Source: Thalassomonas sp. RHCl1 | Lineage (GTDB): Bacteria; Pseudomonadota; Gammaproteobacteria; Enterobacterales; Alteromonadaceae | DNA: 64,000 nucleotides | Assembly (NCBI RefSeq): GCF_947387555.1 | Contig: NZ_CANDNZ010000005.1 | Location: 310,001-374,000, forward strand | Reading direction: 5' to 3' | In this document: positions 45,356 through 55,186 of the stretch, piece after piece | How the letters are laid out: every line of letters starts with the position of its first letter | Numbering within the stretch: the stretch's first letter is position 1 | Notes under the pieces: generated by a model | What the model was told of the DNA's origin: nothing | Seen by the model: only the letters and a program-made list of their open reading frames with translations | Database searches by the model: none | Program-made: the position numbers and the translations under genes

Positions 45356-47013
45356 GGACTTCGACAAAAGTCGAACATAAGTATAACAAAACAGCTATTG
45401 CCTGTTTGTTTACTGCTCTTTTTAGCTATAACGTCGCTATGGCTAATGAGCAGGATATGATCAGCGAGCTGGATCTGCTTAATGAACTCATTGCCATAGA
45501 GTCTGGTGGCTCTGATACGGGAGGGACTTACCCGATATATGATGAGTCAGATAATTTCGAAGAGCCTGATCAAGAGCCTGACGGTGAAGACGAAGCACTC
45601 AGTCTAGAAACAGATTACCTCAATGAAATTATCTTTCTCGAAAGCAGTTTGGCCGAAGATGATGTTGCTGACGAAGAATTAGAAGACGAACTCGAGGAAA
45701 ATGAACTCGAAGAAGAGAAATTAGAGGAAGATGAACTTGAGGAAAATGAACTCGAAGAAGAGGAGTTAGAGGAAGACGAATTCGAAGAAGAAGAATTCGA
45801 GGAAGATGAACTCGAAGAAGAGGAATTCGAAGAAGAGGAGTTCGAAGAAGACGAATTCGAAGAGGACTTATCTAACGAAGAACTCGAAGAAGAAGAGTTC
45901 TACGAAGATGAGGATGACTTTGAAGAAGATGACATGGACGAAGACGGCTTAGACGAAGACGACATGGACGAAGGCGACATGGACGAAGACGGCATGGACG
46001 AAGGCGACATGGACGAAGACGGCATGGACGAAGACGACATGGACGAAGGCGACATGGACGAAGGCGACATGGACGAAGGCGACATGGACGAAGGCGACAT
46101 GGACGAAGGCGACATGGACGAAGACGACATGGACGAAGGCGATTTCGAAGAAGACGACTTTGAAGAAGGTGATTTCGAAGAAGACGACTTTGAAGAAGGT
46201 GATTTCGAAGAAGGTGATTTCGAAGAAGGTGATTTCGAAGAAGGCGATTTCGAAGAAGAAGAGTTTGAAGAAGGTGACTTAGAAGAAGAGGAATTCGAAG
46301 AAGACGACTTTGAAGAAGGCGATTTCGAAGAAGAAGAGTTTGAAGAAGAAGAATTTGAAGAATGCGATTTCGAAGAAGAAGAGTTTGAAGAAGGTGACTT
46401 AGAAGAAGAGGAATTCGAAGAAGAGGAATTCGAGGAAGAGGAATTCGATGAAGAAGAATTCGAAGAAGAGGAATTCGAGGAAGAGGAATTCGAGGAAGAG
46501 GAATTCGAAGAAGAGGAATTCGAGGAAGAGGAATTCGAGGAAGAAGAATTCGAAGAAGAGGATTTCGAAGAAGAGGAATTCGATGAAGATGAATTCGATG
46601 AAGAGGAATTCGATGAAGAGGATTTCGATGAAGAGGATTTCGAAGAAGAGGAATTCGAAGAAGAGGAGTTCGAGGAAGAGGAGTTCGAAGAAGAAGAACC
46701 TGAGGAAGAAGAATTCGAAGAAGAAGAGTTCGAGGAAGAGGAGTTCGAAGAAGAAGAGCCTGAGGAAGAAGAATTCGAGGAAGAGGAGTTCGAAGAAGAA
46801 GAGCCTGAGGAAGAAGAATTCGAGGAAGAGGAGTTTGAAGAAGAAGAGCCTGAGGAAGAAGAATTCGAGGAAGAGGAATTCGAAGAAGAAGAGCCTGAGG
46901 AAGAAGAATTCGAGGAAGAGGAGTTCGAAGAAGAGGAGTTCGAGGAAGACTTCACAGATGAAGAATTCGAAGAAGACTTCAATGATGGAGAGTTCGGGGA
47001 GGATGAACCCTAG
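45352..47013 (+). CDS. Exported hyperacidic Glu/Asp repeat protein
   Basis: 553 residues. A signal peptide covers about 1-31 (ACLFTALFSYNVAMA, cleavage before NEQD). Residues about 100-545 are almost only Glu, Asp, Phe, Met, Gly and Leu in five-residue steps: first ELEEE/ELEED, then DMDEG/DMDED, then EFEEE and finally EEPEE. The net charge must be extreme, several hundred negative. Signal peptide and position between kinase and response regulator suggest a periplasmic or surface polyanion that binds cations or envelope polycations. No family recognised. The DNA repeats make expansion and contraction likely. Confidence 0.75.
   Translation: MRTSTKVEHKYNKTAIACLFTALFSYNVAMANEQDMISELDLLNELIAIESGGSDTGGTYPIYDESDNFEEPDQEPDGEDEALSLETDYLNEIIFLESSLAEDDVADEELEDELEENELEEEKLEEDELEENELEEEELEEDEFEEEEFEEDELEEEEFEEEEFEEDEFEEDLSNEELEEEEFYEDEDDFEEDDMDEDGLDEDDMDEGDMDEDGMDEGDMDEDGMDEDDMDEGDMDEGDMDEGDMDEGDMDEGDMDEDDMDEGDFEEDDFEEGDFEEDDFEEGDFEEGDFEEGDFEEGDFEEEEFEEGDLEEEEFEEDDFEEGDFEEEEFEEEEFEECDFEEEEFEEGDLEEEEFEEEEFEEEEFDEEEFEEEEFEEEEFEEEEFEEEEFEEEEFEEEEFEEEDFEEEEFDEDEFDEEEFDEEDFDEEDFEEEEFEEEEFEEEEFEEEEPEEEEFEEEEFEEEEFEEEEPEEEEFEEEEFEEEEPEEEEFEEEEFEEEEPEEEEFEEEEFEEEEPEEEEFEEEEFEEEEFEEDFTDEEFEEDFNDGEFGEDEP
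45682..46965 (+). repeat. 15-base-period coding repeats rich in GAATTC
   Basis: About 1.28 kb of degenerate 15-base units (GAAGAAGAGGAATTC and variants; GACATGGACGAAGGC in the middle block; GAAGAGCCTGAGGAA near the end). Blocks are internally homogeneous, the sign of recent slippage or unequal crossing-over. Long open frames in other frames here are by-products of the repeat. Confidence 0.9.
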
Positions 47014-47139
47014 CAAGAAAAGTAATATCTGCTTGCTATATTCGCCTTTAAAGGTAAAAATTCAGGGAAATTAATGTTTTATTTATTGGGCATGATCAAC
47101 GCCTCAAAATTAAAGCATCAATATTACCTTGGACACTTT

Positions 47140-47892
47140 ATGAGCGAAAAAAAACAAATATTAGTGGTGGAAGACGATCAGGACCTGGCATTGCTGGTAA
47201 GTGAATACTTAAATGCTCAAGGATTTTCCACCAATATCATCGACAATGGCTTAGATGCCGTCGATGAAATTATCAATAAACAACCTGCCCTGGTAATTCT
47301 CGACCTTAACTTACCCGGAAGAGACGGCTTTAGCATATGCCGGGCGGTCAGAAGCCAATATCCCGGCCCCTTGCTGATGCTGACCGCATCCGATGAAGCC
47401 ATAGATCAAGTAGTCGGCCTGGAGTTAGGCGCCGATGATTATGTCAAAAAACCGATAGAGCCAAGAATACTGCTGGCGCGCATTCGGGCCTTATTACGCC
47501 GTATTGAAGAAATTGAATTTAAAAGTGTTCAGCAAAAAAATACCGGCGCCGAAAGCCAAATAGCCGATACAAGCGGTGAAGCCGCTATTTCAGCCCAGGA
47601 CATGCTCACCGCCGGTGACATCAGCATTCATGTTGCCAACCGAATCGTCTATTTCCATGAAACAGAGCTGAATTTAAGTACCCCGGAATATGAACTGTTA
47701 TTGATCCTGGCCCAGCATGCCGGTGAAATCGTCTCAAGAAACTTTTTATTTGAGCAAATAAAGGGTTATGAATACGACGGGGTCAGCCGCTTCATTGATA
47801 TCATTATTTCTCAGCTAAGACACAAATTATCGGATGAGGCTGCCGCTATCATCAAAACCATCCGCGGCAAGGGATATTTACTGATTAGATAA
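47140..47892 (+). CDS. OmpR/PhoB-type response regulator
   Basis: 250 residues from MSEKKQILVVEDDQDLALL at 47140; the frame opens 22 codons earlier without a good ribosome site at either point. Receiver domain with the acidic pair EDD, the phospho-acceptor Asp in LVILDLNLPGRDG, and the Lys in DDYVKKP. A C-terminal winged helix follows (LNLSTPEYELLLILAQHAGEIVSRNFL, then SRFIDIIISQLRHKL and IRGKGYLL). It closes the kinase / acidic protein / regulator operon and most likely controls this locus. Confidence 0.9.
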   Translation: MSEKKQILVVEDDQDLALLVSEYLNAQGFSTNIIDNGLDAVDEIINKQPALVILDLNLPGRDGFSICRAVRSQYPGPLLMLTASDEAIDQVVGLELGADDYVKKPIEPRILLARIRALLRRIEEIEFKSVQQKNTGAESQIADTSGEAAISAQDMLTAGDISIHVANRIVYFHETELNLSTPEYELLLILAQHAGEIVSRNFLFEQIKGYEYDGVSRFIDIIISQLRHKLSDEAAAIIKTIRGKGYLLIR

Positions 47893-47922
47893 CCGCAACG
47901 TTATCTCAAAATGAAATGAAAA

Positions 47923-47952
47923 CCAAAGGCAAGCGTTACCGCTTGCCTTTGG
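47923..47952. terminator. Bidirectional terminator between response regulator and chemoreceptor
   Basis: A perfect 13-bp stem (CCAAAGGCAAGCG / CGCTTGCCTTTGG) with a four-base loop. T-rich sequence on the minus-strand side suits the chemoreceptor gene best. Confidence 0.8.
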
Positions 47953-47958
47953 CAAAAA

Positions 47959-49944
47959 TCAGATAGCAAATTTTGCTGCTAAATCTTGCAAGTTATTGGC
48001 CAGTAATACCTGACTCGACGCTACGTCAGAGACCTCTTTTGCCCCTACGGTCACTTCCTGAGACTTGTTATCAATATCACTGATATTTTGATTGATTTCA
48101 TCGGTTACATTCACCTGCTCTTCGGCAGCAACGGCAATTTGCTCCACCATGGCATTAATATCTGAGATAGAAGTTACAATCTCGGTTAATGACAATTCGA
48201 TTTTGTTGGTACCTTGTACCGTGGCCTCTGCCCTGGCCTGCGAGCCTTCGATGACTGTATAGGCATTGCCGGCTTCCCGTTGAAGTTGCTGAATAATATT
48301 CTCAATTTCTACCGTTGACTCCTGGGTGCGTTGGGCCAGGGTTCTGACTTCATCGGCAACCACGGCAAAACCGCGCCCCTGCTCTCCTGCCCTGGCAGCT
48401 TCAATGGCAGCATTTAGCGCCAGTAAATTCGTTTGCTCAGCGACGCCTTTAATCACATCAATCACACCGGCAATGGTGCCGCTGGTGGTATGCAAACCAG
48501 AAATTAATCCGCCAATTTCACTGACTTCTCCCACCAGGGTGTTGATGGTATGTAATGATTCACTCACCACCTGCTGGCTATTTATCGCCTGTTCATTGGC
48601 CTGGCGTGCCGCAGTCATCGCCGTAGAAGTATTTCTCGCCACTTCCTGGACAGACACCGACATTTGCTCGATTGCCGTGGCCACCTGAGCCGTTTCATTT
48701 TGCTGGTGCTGAAGACTCAGGGCATTTTTCTCCACTGTCGTTGCCGACTGCTCGGCTGATGCGGATAGTTCCATGCTGCTGGAGCTGATTTGCTCAACGG
48801 CCCCGGAAAAGGTCACTAAGGTTTCGTTAAGGGCATGGGCCAGTTGTCCAAGTTCATCAGCACTGATCACCCTTACCCGGGCGGTTAAATCATGGCGATC
48901 CCTGACACTGGTGATCGTTTTTGTTAACAGCTTAAGCTGCTGCAGCAAGTTCTTTAAAATAACACCGGCAATAAACAAGGTCAGGGTGACCGAGCACAAC
49001 AAAACCAATACCGTAAATATCATGGTATTGTTGGCGCTGCTGGACAGCTGTTGTATTTGGCCAATAAAGCTTGCCGAGATATTGTCTTCAACTTGCTTAA
49101 ATAAATTAATCCGCTCAGTGGCAACCCGAAACCAGGATTTAGCATCAACAGTAAAAGGGCCCTGCGGACCTTTGTCGGTAATTTGCTTACGGTATTTAAT
49201 AACTTGCAAAACGGACGGCTGCTGCATTTTCTGCAGGTAATCATTTTTTAATTCGTCCGGACTGTTAAGCAAAAACTGCTGCAAATAAGTATCTTGTCTC
49301 GCATTTAAGCGGATAAATTTTTGAAAACTCTCGCTGGTAAAAGCACCGGCAGAAAAACCGCCGCTTGCCACGGCCCGTTCAATACCTGCCCTTTCCTTGG
49401 CTTCAAGAAAATTATAATAGCTGATCGCCAGACGTACGGTTTCCTTTGGACTCATGCTGATAAAAAAGCCGGTCAGCTGCAAAATTTCATCGTTTAATTT
49501 GGTATAGAAAGCTATCGCCTCCTGTGTCGTGATGCTCAGGTTATTAATGCTGGTGCGAACCCGCTCTAATTGTGCCAGGTCATGGTTAATATCAGACAAG
49601 ATCTTATTGATACCGGGGTGTTCACTTTGAAAATTCGTTAATCCCCGGGAAAGGTCAGCATGTACCTGATCAGTTCTTTGCCGCTGTTCTTTTAACTCAT
49701 GGATAAATTTTGTCCCCCGGCTACCAAGAACAATTGCCGTCATGCCCCGCTCTTTTTGCAACTCATGCACCAGGGCATTGTTTTTCACGGTAACAGACAA
49801 TAGCTGCTGTATTTCATTCGCGGTATCGAGTTTATGATTAACTTCCACTAAATGGCTGAGACTGAAATATAAAAAGCCAAGCAAAGGCACCAAAATCAGT
49901 AAAAAAAGTTTGTGCTTAAATTTCAATTGATGGAAGACATTCAT
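47959..49944 (-). CDS. Methyl-accepting chemotaxis protein with NIT sensor domain
   Basis: 661 residues. Membrane helices at about 12-28 and 313-335. The periplasmic part (about 50-300) is a NIT (nitrate/nitrite-sensing) domain: [22 protein letters not shown] and the later [20 protein letters not shown] at about 338-390. The signalling domain holds the hairpin tip [49 protein letters not shown]. There is no C-terminal CheR-binding pentapeptide. It is probably a receptor for nitrate or a related anion. Confidence 0.9.
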   Translation of the reverse strand: MNVFHQLKFKHKLFLLILVPLLGFLYFSLSHLVEVNHKLDTANEIQQLLSVTVKNNALVHELQKERGMTAIVLGSRGTKFIHELKEQRQRTDQVHADLSRGLTNFQSEHPGINKILSDINHDLAQLERVRTSINNLSITTQEAIAFYTKLNDEILQLTGFFISMSPKETVRLAISYYNFLEAKERAGIERAVASGGFSAGAFTSESFQKFIRLNARQDTYLQQFLLNSPDELKNDYLQKMQQPSVLQVIKYRKQITDKGPQGPFTVDAKSWFRVATERINLFKQVEDNISASFIGQIQQLSSSANNTMIFTVLVLLCSVTLTLFIAGVILKNLLQQLKLLTKTITSVRDRHDLTARVRVISADELGQLAHALNETLVTFSGAVEQISSSSMELSASAEQSATTVEKNALSLQHQQNETAQVATAIEQMSVSVQEVARNTSTAMTAARQANEQAINSQQVVSESLHTINTLVGEVSEIGGLISGLHTTSGTIAGVIDVIKGVAEQTNLLALNAAIEAARAGEQGRGFAVVADEVRTLAQRTQESTVEIENIIQQLQREAGNAYTVIEGSQARAEATVQGTNKIELSLTEIVTSISDINAMVEQIAVAAEEQVNVTDEINQNISDIDNKSQEVTVGAKEVSDVASSQVLLANNLQDLAAKFAI

Positions 49945-50612
49945 AATTCAGATCCTGTTGTATTTCATGCAGTGCATGACAATTGTTATTAACGTTTACT
50001 CACTCAATAAAATCATACCGATAACGGCAACATCCAAAAAACCGAGGGCTTACAGGTATTTTCAATGTTCAGTGCCGTATTTCTAAAAGCCGGGGAAGCA
50101 GCGATTTGAACAACTAGACTGAGGATTGCCTACCAGAAGCAGAAAAAGACAAAAGATGTTGATAACCGACAAGCGAAAATTGATGTTGTAATGGGGGGCG
50201 CTTAATACCGCAAGATACAGCTGCAATGCCTGTATAGAACTTGATAAGAAGTTAATTTATCATGGTAGCTCCGCCGCCATAGGTTTCCCATTAGGCCGGT
50301 AGTTTTGCGTGAGCATCTTTTCAGACACCTTGCCTTTTTCGCGGCGGATAATATAGATTTTGTCAACCATGTCAACAAATTACCTGCCAAAATGCAGAAC
50401 ATTCAAACAAAACTTGTTCCAGATCAACAAAAGAAATCTTCCCGGCTCACTTTTTCACAACATCTGATAGCTTTTTGCTTCCCCGATAAATTTATATTGA
50501 AAAAACGCGATAGCCTGTTGCACTTGGAAAATTATTCAGTTAGAAATTATCCTTAACTATCTTTTGCTATTTCCTTGTTAACCTTAACCGGGAGCCAGAG
50601 TAACCCGATTTC
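49945..50612. other. 668-base intergenic region
   Basis: Between divergent chemoreceptor and binding-protein genes, so it holds both promoters. Apart from the possible 36-residue ORF at 50260-50370 I see nothing well supported. Confidence 0.35.
50260..50370 (-). CDS. Possible small protein, 36 residues
   Basis: ATG at 50370 opens MVDKIYIIRREKGKVSEKML and ends MAAELP. The amino acid mix is protein-like and strongly basic. Only a weak AGG lies 13 bases upstream. It may be a real micro-gene or a fragment. Confidence 0.3.
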   Translation of the reverse strand: MVDKIYIIRREKGKVSEKMLTQNYRPNGKPMAAELP

Positions 50613-51629
50613 ATGAAGTTCCTAACCTTGCTATTGTTTTATTTTCCCTTCTTTATCGTGCAGGCAAATACGGATGATCGCATTAAAATTGCCATCATTG
50701 GCAAGACGAAAAATGATAGTTTTTATCAGCAATCCTACCAGGGGTGTCGGGCCTTTTCCCAAAAGCACCCTAAGGTGCAATGTATCTATGATGGCCCGCA
50801 AGATTACCAGGATCCCCGTAGCCAGGCCCTGGTGATAGAAGATCTGATCCGTCAAGACATCGACGGCTTGCTGATCTCGGTAACCGACTCAAACCATTTG
50901 GCACAAGCCGTACTCAAAAGAGCCTACTTAGCCAATATCCCGATCTTTACTTTTGACTCAGATCTGCTGCCACAGCATCAATTCTACCGCCTGGCCTATG
51001 TAGGTACCAATAATCAAGACTTTGGTATTGCCTTAGGTAATTATGCTAAGGAGCTGCTTGAATCAACATCTGGTGAGCAAGGACAACCACTACAGGTTTG
51101 TATTCACTCCGGCCATCAAACCACGCCTAACTTAAATGATCGCATCAGGGGAGTGCGTTTGGCATTATCGCAAGGCAAGTCCTCCGAACGCCTCGAGGAT
51201 AATGATAATTGGGCTGAATTAGACCGCTGCCCGCTCTATTCCCTGGGCAAACGAGAGCTGGCGGTCAGGCAGTTAGAGTTTATGTTACAACAGAAACAAA
51301 GGGTGATTAATATCGCAGTGGCTGGTTTCGCCCAGTTCTCCCCCGATTACCTGAGCCGCATCAGCTCTTATAAGGAAAAGATATCAACAAAAGAAGCCAT
51401 TATCATCTCGGCGGATACCGAACAGATACAGCTCAAAGCACTGGAAAACGGCCTGTCTACCATCAATATCGGCCAGCGTCCCTATGAAATGGGACGCCTT
51501 GGCACCGAGCTGCTCTATCAATACCTGGTATATGACAAAAAACCGGCTAAGAAACTGTACTATCTGGATTTCCATTATTGCACCGCTGAGAATTATGCCA
51601 GCTGTACCGAAAATAAGCCTGCCGGCTAG
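50613..51629 (+). CDS. Periplasmic binding protein, type 1 (sugar-binding-like)
   Basis: 338 residues. Signal peptide at 1-18 (cleavage after VQA). The fold is the LacI/ribose-binding type: IKIAIIGKTKNDSFYQQSYQGC, IDGLLISVTDSNHLAQAVLKRA, IPIFTFDSDL and YVGTNNQDFGIALGNYAKELL. No ABC permease or ATPase is adjacent, so it may serve a sensor or a distant transporter. The C-terminus has an extra cysteine cluster (YCTAENYASCTENK). Confidence 0.82.
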   Translation: MKFLTLLLFYFPFFIVQANTDDRIKIAIIGKTKNDSFYQQSYQGCRAFSQKHPKVQCIYDGPQDYQDPRSQALVIEDLIRQDIDGLLISVTDSNHLAQAVLKRAYLANIPIFTFDSDLLPQHQFYRLAYVGTNNQDFGIALGNYAKELLESTSGEQGQPLQVCIHSGHQTTPNLNDRIRGVRLALSQGKSSERLEDNDNWAELDRCPLYSLGKRELAVRQLEFMLQQKQRVINIAVAGFAQFSPDYLSRISSYKEKISTKEAIIISADTEQIQLKALENGLSTINIGQRPYEMGRLGTELLYQYLVYDKKPAKKLYYLDFHYCTAENYASCTENKPAG

Positions 51630-51715
51630 GAAATATTGCTCCCTGACTTGCTGTCACCGTAAAATTGCCAGCAGGGAATGCAGGTACTTAACTTACGCCT
51701 GGAACCGGTAAGTTG

Positions 51716-51833
51716 ACCGTTCTTCCTGAACATATATGCTCCTTGACTTCCTGTCATCTCATTATACCGTTCTTCCTGAACATATATGCTCCTTGACTTC
51801 CTGTCATCGCATTATACCGTTCTTCCTGAACAT
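51716..51833. repeat. 50-bp tandem repeat, 2.4 copies
   Basis: Units at 51716-51765 and 51766-51815 differ by one base, and a third partial unit runs to 51833. Each contains TTCTTCCTGAACAT and CTTGACTTCCTGTCAT. A degenerate fragment of the unit occurs near 51644-51660. It lies between two convergent genes, just before their shared terminator. Confidence 0.85.
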
Positions 51834-51835
51834 AA

Positions 51836-51865
51836 AAAAACCGCAGGTAATAGCCTGCGGTTTTT
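51836..51865. terminator. Bidirectional terminator (binding protein / pgm)
   Basis: AAAAACCGCAGG and CCTGCGGTTTTT with a six-base loop and T/A runs on both sides. It serves both convergent genes. Confidence 0.88.
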
Positions 51866-51880
51866 CTAACAGAGAGGAAG

Positions 51881-53527
51881 TTACAACCCAGCCTGAGAAA
51901 AGGCCTGGCTGACAATCTGTTGTGCTTCTTTAATAATGGCCTGCAAATGCTGCTGATCAACAAAACTTTCCGCATAGATTTTATAAATCTCTTCGGTACC
52001 CGAAGGACGGGCCGCAAACCAGCCATTTTCAGTGACCACCTTTAACCCGCCAATGGCCGCCTGGTTACCCGGGGCATGGGTTAATACTTGCTGTATTTTT
52101 TCTCCGGCCAACATATCCGCGCGGATATCGTCGGCACTGAGAGAGGTCAGCACTTGCTTTTGTGCCATGTTCGCCACGGCTTCTACCCGGCCATAGCAAG
52201 GCTCACCCAGCTGCTGTGCCAGCTCCAGGTAATACTGGTAAGGATCTTTACCGGTCACCGCCAGTATTTCTGCTGCTAACAAGGTCATGATAAAACCGTC
52301 TTTATCTGTAGTCCAACAGCTGCCGTCACGGGCAATAAAGGCTGCACCTGCGCTTTCTTCGCCGCCAAAGGCATAACTGCTGTCATGTAAACCGTCAACA
52401 AACCATTTAAAGCCCACCGGCACTTCCGCCAAAGGACGCTGTATATGCGCCGCCAGACGGTCAATCAATGAGCTTGATACCAGGGTCTTACCTATCTTAC
52501 AGTCTTTTGGCCATTGCCTGTGGGTCAACAGGTAATGAATCGCCACCGCCAGATAATGGTTGGGATTCATCAAACCGCCGGTTTTGGTCACGATACCGTG
52601 ACGGTCAAAATCGGGATCGTTGCCAACGGCGACATCAAACTTATCTTTCATGTCGATAAGGCCCGCCATGGCATAAGGCGATGAACAATCCATACGGATT
52701 TTGCCGTCTTTATCTAACGGCATAAAGGCAAAACTGGCATCAACGACCTGATTTACGACTTCGATGTTAATACCATATTTTTTGGCGATCACCGGCCAGT
52801 AATGAATGCCGGAGCCGCCTAAGGGATCTACCCCTAAAGTAAGGCCGGATTTGGCAATCGCAGCCATATCGATAACTTGCTCAAGTTCACCAACATAAAA
52901 GTCGATAAAGTCTTGTTTACTCAACAAGGAAGACTGTAGGGCCTCGGCATAATCTAAAGTGCGTACATCCGCCAGCTGGTTGCTTAACAGCTCATTTGCC
53001 CGCTGCTGTATTTGTTTTGTTACCTCTCCTTCGGCAGGGCCGCCGTGAGGAGGATTGTATTTAATGCCGCCATCGCCTGGTGGATTATGAGACGGGGTGA
53101 TAATCAAACCATCCGCCTGCGCCTGGTTTGTCCGGTTATGACTGATAATCAAACGGGAAATGACCGGTGTCGGGGTAAAACCTTCATCGGCCTGGATAAC
53201 CACAGGCACCTGGTTGGCAATCAACACAGAAATGGCGCTGGCAAAAGCCGGCTCAGACAAAGCATGGGTGTCTTTGCCCAAAAATAACGGCCCCTGGTAA
53301 CCTGCCTGCTGGCGATACTCAGCCACCGCCTGACAAATCGCCTGAATATGGGCTTCGTTAAAGCTTAATTTTGCGGCGCTGCCCCTGTGACCGGAAGTGC
53401 CAAAACTCACCTGTTGCTCCGGGATATTCACATCCGGGATTTTCAGGAAATAGTCACTGATCAAACGGGCAATGTTGATCCTGTCTTCAGGCCTGGCGGG
53501 TTTCCCGGCATGCTGGTGCACTGTCAT
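51881..53527 (-). CDS. pgm: Phosphoglucomutase, alpha-D-glucose-phosphate specific
   Basis: 548 residues, the full length of the E. coli-type enzyme. Motifs: VSFGTSGHRGSA (N-terminal phosphate-binding), active-site serine in IITPSHNPPGDGGIKYNPP, metal loop GNDPDFDRHG, sugar-binding GGEESAGAAF, and the C-terminal phosphate-binding RPSGTEEIYKIYAES. It interconverts glucose 1-phosphate and glucose 6-phosphate. It directly follows seqA, as in many Gammaproteobacteria (20-base gap, same strand). Confidence 0.96.
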   Translation of the reverse strand: MTVHQHAGKPARPEDRINIARLISDYFLKIPDVNIPEQQVSFGTSGHRGSAAKLSFNEAHIQAICQAVAEYRQQAGYQGPLFLGKDTHALSEPAFASAISVLIANQVPVVIQADEGFTPTPVISRLIISHNRTNQAQADGLIITPSHNPPGDGGIKYNPPHGGPAEGEVTKQIQQRANELLSNQLADVRTLDYAEALQSSLLSKQDFIDFYVGELEQVIDMAAIAKSGLTLGVDPLGGSGIHYWPVIAKKYGINIEVVNQVVDASFAFMPLDKDGKIRMDCSSPYAMAGLIDMKDKFDVAVGNDPDFDRHGIVTKTGGLMNPNHYLAVAIHYLLTHRQWPKDCKIGKTLVSSSLIDRLAAHIQRPLAEVPVGFKWFVDGLHDSSYAFGGEESAGAAFIARDGSCWTTDKDGFIMTLLAAEILAVTGKDPYQYYLELAQQLGEPCYGRVEAVANMAQKQVLTSLSADDIRADMLAGEKIQQVLTHAPGNQAAIGGLKVVTENGWFAARPSGTEEIYKIYAESFVDQQHLQAIIKEAQQIVSQAFSQAGL

Positions 53528-53547
53528 TTAATGTCCTTAACCGGCAA

Positions 53548-54183
53548 TTATAATAATTCGCGAATTTTTTCGGCGTCACTTTCCCCGTAACCTAAAGAAA
53601 CGGCAACTTCCGTTAACATCATTTTCTTACGTGTGGTATTGGAGTTGGTGATCACCCAATAAGGGCTGTCCGGGATCTGTCTGGGTTTAGTGCTGCTGCC
53701 GCTGGCATTGAGATCTGACTCGTTATCGGAAAAATACAAACGATCCCGGCCGCGGATATCTCTCACCAAAGCAAACTGCTGCGGATGCACCCGGTATAAC
53801 GCCGCTAAAATCAACAAAAACCGGCCAACCGCGCCACGCTGCATACCCAGTTCTTCTTTATTGATATAATTAAAAACGGTTTCATTGCCGTTAATGGCAA
53901 CAGGCTGAGGTTTTTCCTCAACCGCTTTTTCAACGCCGGTATCGCTAACATTCACATCCGCTTTTTTCGTTTTGGTTTCGGCCTTAGCTTCAACTTTATT
54001 TTTTGCGCTGTCTGTTACTTGTTGCTGATTGCCGGCACTGGCTTCACTGCCTGCTGTAGCCGTTTGCTCACTGCTCTCTAAAGATAATAAACGCCGTAAA
54101 ATCGATGAGGCACTTTCACCAATAAATTGTGTGTTGGTGGCAATATATTGATAAAGCTCTTCATCTATCTCTATGTTTTTCAT
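53548..54183 (-). CDS. seqA: SeqA, negative modulator of replication initiation
   Basis: 211 residues. The N-terminal oligomerisation domain is [33 protein letters not shown]. The C-terminal DNA-binding domain reads [32 protein letters not shown] and [21 protein letters not shown], with the Asn-Thr-Asn loop that recognises hemimethylated GATC. The linker is longer and more charged than in E. coli (E. coli SeqA has 181 residues). It binds new oriC to delay re-initiation. Operon with pgm. Confidence 0.95.
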   Translation of the reverse strand: MKNIEIDEELYQYIATNTQFIGESASSILRRLLSLESSEQTATAGSEASAGNQQQVTDSAKNKVEAKAETKTKKADVNVSDTGVEKAVEEKPQPVAINGNETVFNYINKEELGMQRGAVGRFLLILAALYRVHPQQFALVRDIRGRDRLYFSDNESDLNASGSSTKPRQIPDSPYWVITNSNTTRKKMMLTEVAVSLGYGESDAEKIRELL

Positions 54184-54364
54184 TAACTACCCTGCAAAAG
54201 ATTTAATCGCCCCGGGATTATACTTGCCTTAAAGGCAAGTCTCTATAGGGGAATCGGATTAGTTTACAATTTTCTTCACTAAATTTGACCTAATCTGCTT
54301 TACCCGGGGAATTGCAACCTTGGCAAAAAAAAAGCACAATTTGCAGCAATCAATCGAGGAAATT

Positions 54365-55129
54365 ATGAAGTTAGTTAATTATCAACAAAATGGCACCGGT
54401 CCTGATGTGCTGCTTATCCATGGCCTGTTCGGTTCGATGGAAAATTTAAACATGGTTGCCAAGGGCCTGAGCCCACAATACCGGGTCACCAGCATGGATG
54501 TCCGCAACCACGGCGGTTCTTTTCATGAACAGGAAATGGAATACAGTGTCATGGCGCAAGATGTCATTGCGCTGCTCGACCACCTGGGCATCAGCGAAAC
54601 CGCTATTTTGGGACATTCCATGGGGGGCAAAATTGCCATGGAAGTGGCATTGGCATCACCTGAGCGGGTATCAAAGCTTATGGTGGCAGACATAGCCCCG
54701 GTGGCTTATCCGGCGCATCACCAGCACATTATCCAGGGTTTACAGTCCATTGATTTGACGACCATCAGCAAACGTAAAGAAGCCGACGAACAATTGGCCC
54801 GTTATGTCGATAACCTTGGGGTACGTCAATTTTTACTCAGAAATTTGGCCATTTCAGACGGAAAATTACATTTTAAATGTAATCTCGATTATATTGCTGC
54901 CTGTTATCCCCAGATAATGAAGGGTTATCTGGGACAGGGACAATATCAGGGCAAGACCCTGTTTATTAAAGGAGGCAACTCTGATTATATCCGCGCCGAG
55001 CACAGGGAAATTATCCAGAAATTATACCCAAACAGCCAGGCGAAAATCATTCAGGGGGCGGGACATTGGTTACATGCTGAAAAAACCAGCATCTTTAATA
55101 AAATAGTCGGGGATTTTTTACAAAGTTAA
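54365..55129 (+). CDS. ybfF: Alpha/beta-hydrolase, YbfF esterase
   Basis: 254 residues from the ATG at 54365, which has GAGGAAATT upstream; the frame opens at a TTG 15 codons earlier. The nucleophile elbow is GHSMGGKIAM, preceded by LIHGLFGSMENL (oxyanion side); the catalytic His is in GAGHWLHAE. E. coli YbfF hydrolyses acyl-CoA-type and malonyl esters in vitro; the physiological substrate is unsettled. Divergent from seqA, as in Enterobacteria. Confidence 0.9.
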   Translation: MKLVNYQQNGTGPDVLLIHGLFGSMENLNMVAKGLSPQYRVTSMDVRNHGGSFHEQEMEYSVMAQDVIALLDHLGISETAILGHSMGGKIAMEVALASPERVSKLMVADIAPVAYPAHHQHIIQGLQSIDLTTISKRKEADEQLARYVDNLGVRQFLLRNLAISDGKLHFKCNLDYIAACYPQIMKGYLGQGQYQGKTLFIKGGNSDYIRAEHREIIQKLYPNSQAKIIQGAGHWLHAEKTSIFNKIVGDFLQS

Positions 55130-55186
55130 GTCGATTGCCTTGTGTCAGTATGCTATAGTGCGGCCAGTTTTTTTTAGGGTAAAAGT

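Noticed and set aside
45900-47074. Long open frames on both strands inside the acidic repeat (about 360, 205 and 208 codons)
   Set aside because: They follow from the 15-base repeat, which lacks stops in several frames. The products are monotonous Ser/Asn, Phe/Leu or Lys/Asn/Ser chains with no ribosome site; only the exported acidic frame has a signal peptide and an operon position.
50305-50556. 83-codon open frame on the plus strand
   Set aside because: No ribosome site, unconvincing composition, and it overlaps a better (still weak) small frame on the other strand.
51716-51833. Possible CRISPR array
   Set aside because: The 50-bp units are directly adjacent with no unique spacers, and no cas genes are present.
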